26,526 nt of DNA from positions 1 through 26,526 of the forward strand of contig CAXTRK010000041.1 in NCBI GenBank assembly GCA_964246745.1, given 5' to 3'. This stretch comes from Lichenicoccus sp964246745. Its GTDB lineage: Bacteria > Pseudomonadota > Alphaproteobacteria > Acetobacterales > Acetobacteraceae. A program made the position numbers and the translations under genes. Positions 23,910-26,526 of this stretch are shown in pieces. Below the pieces are notes generated by a model. That model saw nothing but the letters and a program-made list of their open reading frames with translations. It ran no database searches and was not told the DNA's origin. Each line of letters opens with the position of its first letter. Positions within the stretch are counted from its first letter, which is position 1.

Positions 23910-25201
23910 ACGAAAGCCGCGACGGCGCCGACATCAGCGGCGGATTGCGGGCGGCCCACATGATCGCGGCCGCCTCGATCGGCAACGCGCTCGAGTTCTA
24001 CGACTTCATCATCTACGGGTTCTTCGCCGTTCCGATCAGCGAGACGTTCTTCCCTGGCCATGATCCGACGATCCGGCTGCTGCTGACGTTCGGCACGTTC
24101 AGCGTCTCGTTTCTTGCCCGTCCCGTTGGCGCTCTGGTGCTCGGCGCCTTTGCTGACCGAAAGGGGCGCGCCGCCTGCATGATGCTGGCGGTCGCCCTCA
24201 TGACCCTTGCCAGCGCGGTGATCGCCTTGCTGCCGGGACTGGGCGCGATCGGCCTCGCCGCGCCGCTTGGTGTGCTCGCCGCGCGACTGGTGCAAGGCTT
24301 CGCGCTCGGCGGCGAGTTCGGCAGCTCGACCGCGTTGATGATCGAGCATTCGACCGGCGCCGAGACGCGCGCCGCGAGCTGGCAGGGCACGAGCCAGAAT
24401 CTGTCGGCCGTGCTCGGCTCCGGCGTGGCCTGGCTGCTCAGCCAGCAGCCGATGATACCGATCCTGCACGTTTCGGACTTTCGCGTCGCCTTCGCCCTGG
24501 GCGCCCTGGCAGGCCCGATCGCCCTGCTGCTGCGCCGCCGTCTGCACGACGCGCCAAGCTTTGTGGCACAGCAACAGCAGCGGCACTCGCAAGAGCAGGC
24601 AGTCGCGAACGAGCACACGCTGACCGGAATTGCCATTGCCGCCGGGCTGGTCGCGATCGGCACCGCGCAGACCTACCTGGTCATCTATCTGCCGACCTAT
24701 GCCGAGACGCAGTTGCATATGCACGCGGCCTCGGCTTTGGGATCAATCTTCCTGCTTTACGTCGCGGTGCTGGCGTTGACACCGCTGCGGCTCGGCATCG
24801 CCGGCCGGTTCGACGGCTCGCACAGCGTAGGCGCCATGCTGCTGTCCTGTCTCGCCCTGCTGGCCGCCGCCTATCCGGTGTTCATCCTGCTTGGCCTCTG
24901 GCCGGGCGCGGTCATGCTGTTCGTGCTGCCGCTGTTTCTCACGCTGATCGGCTTGCCCTACAACGCGCCGCTGGCCGGCGTGATGGGCATGGTGTTCTCG
25001 CCCACGCGGCGGGGCATCGGACTTTCGGTGGGCTACGCGCTCGGCATCACCCTGTTCGGCGGCACTGCGCCGTTCATCAACACCTGGCTGGTGGCGCGGA
25101 CCGGCGACCCGCGCAGCCCGGCCATCTATCTGGTTTTCGCCGCCAGCGTGACCATGTTGGCGATTTTGGCTGCCAGGCCGCGCCTGCCAAGCAGGGCATG
25201 A
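23906..25201 (+). CDS. MFS transporter, metabolite:H+ symporter (MHS) type
   Basis: The 431-residue protein is a 12-helix major facilitator of the MHS/citrate-proline group. Signatures are ASIGNALEFYDFIIYGFFAVPIS near residue 20, FARPVGALVLGAFADRKGR (as FLARPVG) in the loop 2-3 region, RLVQGFALGGEFGSSTALMIEH in helix 5, and in the C-terminal half TYLVIYLPTYAETQLHM and PLRLGIAGRFDGS. The GTG at 23906 overlaps the OPT stop (GTGA), so I take this as the start, although the frame stays open far upstream inside the OPT gene. Its substrate is probably a small carboxylate or zwitterion, by family knowledge only. It is coupled to the OPT gene and followed 30 nt later by a thiolase gene. Confidence 0.88.
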   Translation: MNESRDGADISGGLRAAHMIAAASIGNALEFYDFIIYGFFAVPISETFFPGHDPTIRLLLTFGTFSVSFLARPVGALVLGAFADRKGRAACMMLAVALMTLASAVIALLPGLGAIGLAAPLGVLAARLVQGFALGGEFGSSTALMIEHSTGAETRAASWQGTSQNLSAVLGSGVAWLLSQQPMIPILHVSDFRVAFALGALAGPIALLLRRRLHDAPSFVAQQQQRHSQEQAVANEHTLTGIAIAAGLVAIGTAQTYLVIYLPTYAETQLHMHAASALGSIFLLYVAVLALTPLRLGIAGRFDGSHSVGAMLLSCLALLAAAYPVFILLGLWPGAVMLFVLPLFLTLIGLPYNAPLAGVMGMVFSPTRRGIGLSVGYALGITLFGGTAPFINTWLVARTGDPRSPAIYLVFAASVTMLAILAARPRLPSRA

Positions 25202-25231
25202 CCATGACGGCTTCTGACGGGGAGAGAGATC

Positions 25232-26437
25232 ATGCCCGAAGCCTATATCTGCGATTTCACCCGCTCGCCGATTGGACGTTATGCTGGAGCGCTCAAGGAT
25301 GTCCGGGCCGACGACCTTGCCGCCCATCCGCTGCGCGTGCTGCGCGAGCGTCACGGCTCCGTGGACTGGGATGCGGTCGACGACTGCTTCATGGGCTGCG
25401 CCAACCAGGCCGGCGAGGATAACCGCAACGTCGCCCGCATGGCGGTGCTGCTCGCGGGATTGCCGGTCGGAACGCCAGGCGCCACCATCAACCGGCTGTG
25501 CGGCTCCGGCCTCGACGCTGTCGGCACGGCCGCCCGGATGATCCGCGCTGGCGAGGCCGACCTCGTGCTGGCCGGCGGGGTGGAGAGCATGACGCGCGCG
25601 CCCTTCGTCATGGGCAAGTCGGCGGAGCCGTTCTCCCGCCACGCGGAACTGCAGGACACCACGATCGGCTGGCGCTTCGTCAATCCGGCGCTGAAAGCGA
25701 TCTACGGCACGGAGAGCATGCCGGAGACCGGCGAGAACGTCGCCGAACGCTATCATGTCTCCCGCGTCGATCAGGATGCCTTCGCCTGGCGCAGTCAGCA
25801 GCGGACCAAGGCGGCGCAGGAAGCCGGCTTCTTTGCCCGCGAGATCGCGTCGATCGCGATTAAGGGGCGCAAGGGGGACACCATCGTCTCGACCGACGAG
25901 CATCCGCGTCCGGAGACGACGCTGGAGGGCTTGATCAAGCTCAAGACGCCCTTTCGCGAGCACGGCGGCTCGGTCACGGCGGGTAACGCATCGGGTGTGA
26001 ATGACGGCGCCGCCGCTCTGATCCTGGCGAGCGAGGCGGGTGCGCGTCGGCACGGCCTGGTGCCGCGCGCCCGGGTCGTGGCGATGGCGACCGCGGGAGT
26101 GGAGCCGGCGGTCATGGGCATCGGGCCGGTGCCGGCGACGCACAAGCTGCTGGCACGGACCGGTCTCGCTCTCACGGAGATCGACTTGATCGAGTTGAAC
26201 GAGGCCTTCGCCAGCCAGTCGCTCGCGGTGCTGCGCCGACTTGGGCTCGCTGACGACGCCGCCCACGTCAATCCGCATGGCGGCGCGATTGCGCTCGGCC
26301 ATCCGCTCGGCATGTCCGGCGCGCGGCTGGCACTCACCGCGGTGAACGGCCTGGAGACGCTCGGGCTCACGCGGGCAATCGCCACCATGTGCATTGGCGT
26401 AGGACAAGGCATCGCCGCCTTGATCGAGCGCGTCTGA
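25232..26437 (+). CDS. pcaF: Thiolase, probably 3-oxoadipyl-CoA thiolase
   Basis: This 401-residue thiolase has all catalytic residues: nucleophile C90 in RLCGSGLDAVG, H357 in ALGHPLGMSG, and C387 in MCIGVGQG, plus NEAFA. The segment LQDTTIGWRFVNPALKAIYGTESMPETGENVAERY is most like PcaF/PaaJ-type beta-ketoadipyl-CoA thiolases, which split 3-oxoadipyl-CoA into succinyl-CoA and acetyl-CoA in aromatic-acid degradation. A general acetyl-CoA acetyltransferase is the alternative. GGGGAGAGAGA directly upstream supports the ATG. No other beta-ketoadipate gene is in view, but downstream sequence ends after 89 nt. Co-transcription with the two transporters is plausible from the 30-nt gap. Confidence 0.83.
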   Translation: MPEAYICDFTRSPIGRYAGALKDVRADDLAAHPLRVLRERHGSVDWDAVDDCFMGCANQAGEDNRNVARMAVLLAGLPVGTPGATINRLCGSGLDAVGTAARMIRAGEADLVLAGGVESMTRAPFVMGKSAEPFSRHAELQDTTIGWRFVNPALKAIYGTESMPETGENVAERYHVSRVDQDAFAWRSQQRTKAAQEAGFFAREIASIAIKGRKGDTIVSTDEHPRPETTLEGLIKLKTPFREHGGSVTAGNASGVNDGAAALILASEAGARRHGLVPRARVVAMATAGVEPAVMGIGPVPATHKLLARTGLALTEIDLIELNEAFASQSLAVLRRLGLADDAAHVNPHGGAIALGHPLGMSGARLALTAVNGLETLGLTRAIATMCIGVGQGIAALIERV

Positions 26438-26526
26438 TGCCCAGCCTTCGGAAACCATCTGATAAAGTTGGTGGATTCTCATGTGTGGACGGCTCCTTCG
26501 GGTCAAGAGCGTTTTGAAGATATGAC
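26438..26526. other. Window end, no supported feature
   Basis: The last 89 nt follow the thiolase stop. They are less GC-rich than the genes. I see no terminator hairpin with a T-run and no start of a recognisable gene. Confidence 0.5.

Noticed and set aside
24743..26506. 587-codon minus-strand open frame opposite the MFS and thiolase genes
   Set aside because: It mirrors two conserved genes and shows no domain of its own.

Overview
The window reads as chromosomal DNA of a GC-rich proteobacterium, most likely an alphaproteobacterium of the Acetobacteraceae/Rhodospirillales type. This is inference from base composition, frequent GTG/TTG starts, the rhizobial/acetobacterial style of the universal stress protein and the beta-roll C-terminus of the lipase. 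No rRNA, tRNA or CRISPR array was seen.

Left part (1-3730): pdxH (PNP/PMP oxidase), a tandem-domain universal stress protein, a short tract of degenerate direct repeats (possible IS end remnant), a metal-dependent amidohydrolase of the decarboxylase type, and an orphan ABC ATPase on the minus strand.

Second part (3848-9364): a tight type II secretion gene set in the order gspL-gspM-gspN-gspD-gspK. The motor, platform and major pseudopilins are not in the window. It is followed by gmd-rmd-SDR (9460-12171), a GDP-6-deoxy-D-mannose (D-rhamnose) precursor operon with a trailing short-chain dehydrogenase.

Third part (12181-19274), the highlight: a 7094-bp insertion bounded by two 38-bp inverted repeats with the classic Tn3-family ends (outer G(G/A)GG, inner ACG(T/C)TAAG) and flanked by a perfect 5-bp target duplication ACGTT. 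It landed between the convergent 3' ends of the SDR gene and a lipase gene. It contains no intact transposase or resolvase; a 25-codon stretch resembling Tn3 TnpA survives next to the right repeat. The cargo is one compact plus-strand operon: a TacA-like antitoxin, a TacT-like GNAT toxin, a short HsdR N-terminal fragment with its nuclease residues lost, an MmeI-like adenine DNA methyltransferase, an SF2 helicase/translocase, and a protein with a C-terminal GIY-YIG-type nuclease domain. Most junctions overlap by 4-8 nt. The last three genes form a candidate ATP-dependent restriction-modification or anti-phage system whose exact composition I do not recognise as a named one; the toxin-antitoxin pair would stabilise it.

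Right part (19314-26526): a GDSL/SGNH lipase with a glycine-rich beta-roll tail and a single-domain response regulator (both minus strand), then a plus-strand operon of an OPT-family oligopeptide transporter, an MHS-type MFS transporter and a thiolase most like 3-oxoadipyl-CoA thiolase (PcaF).
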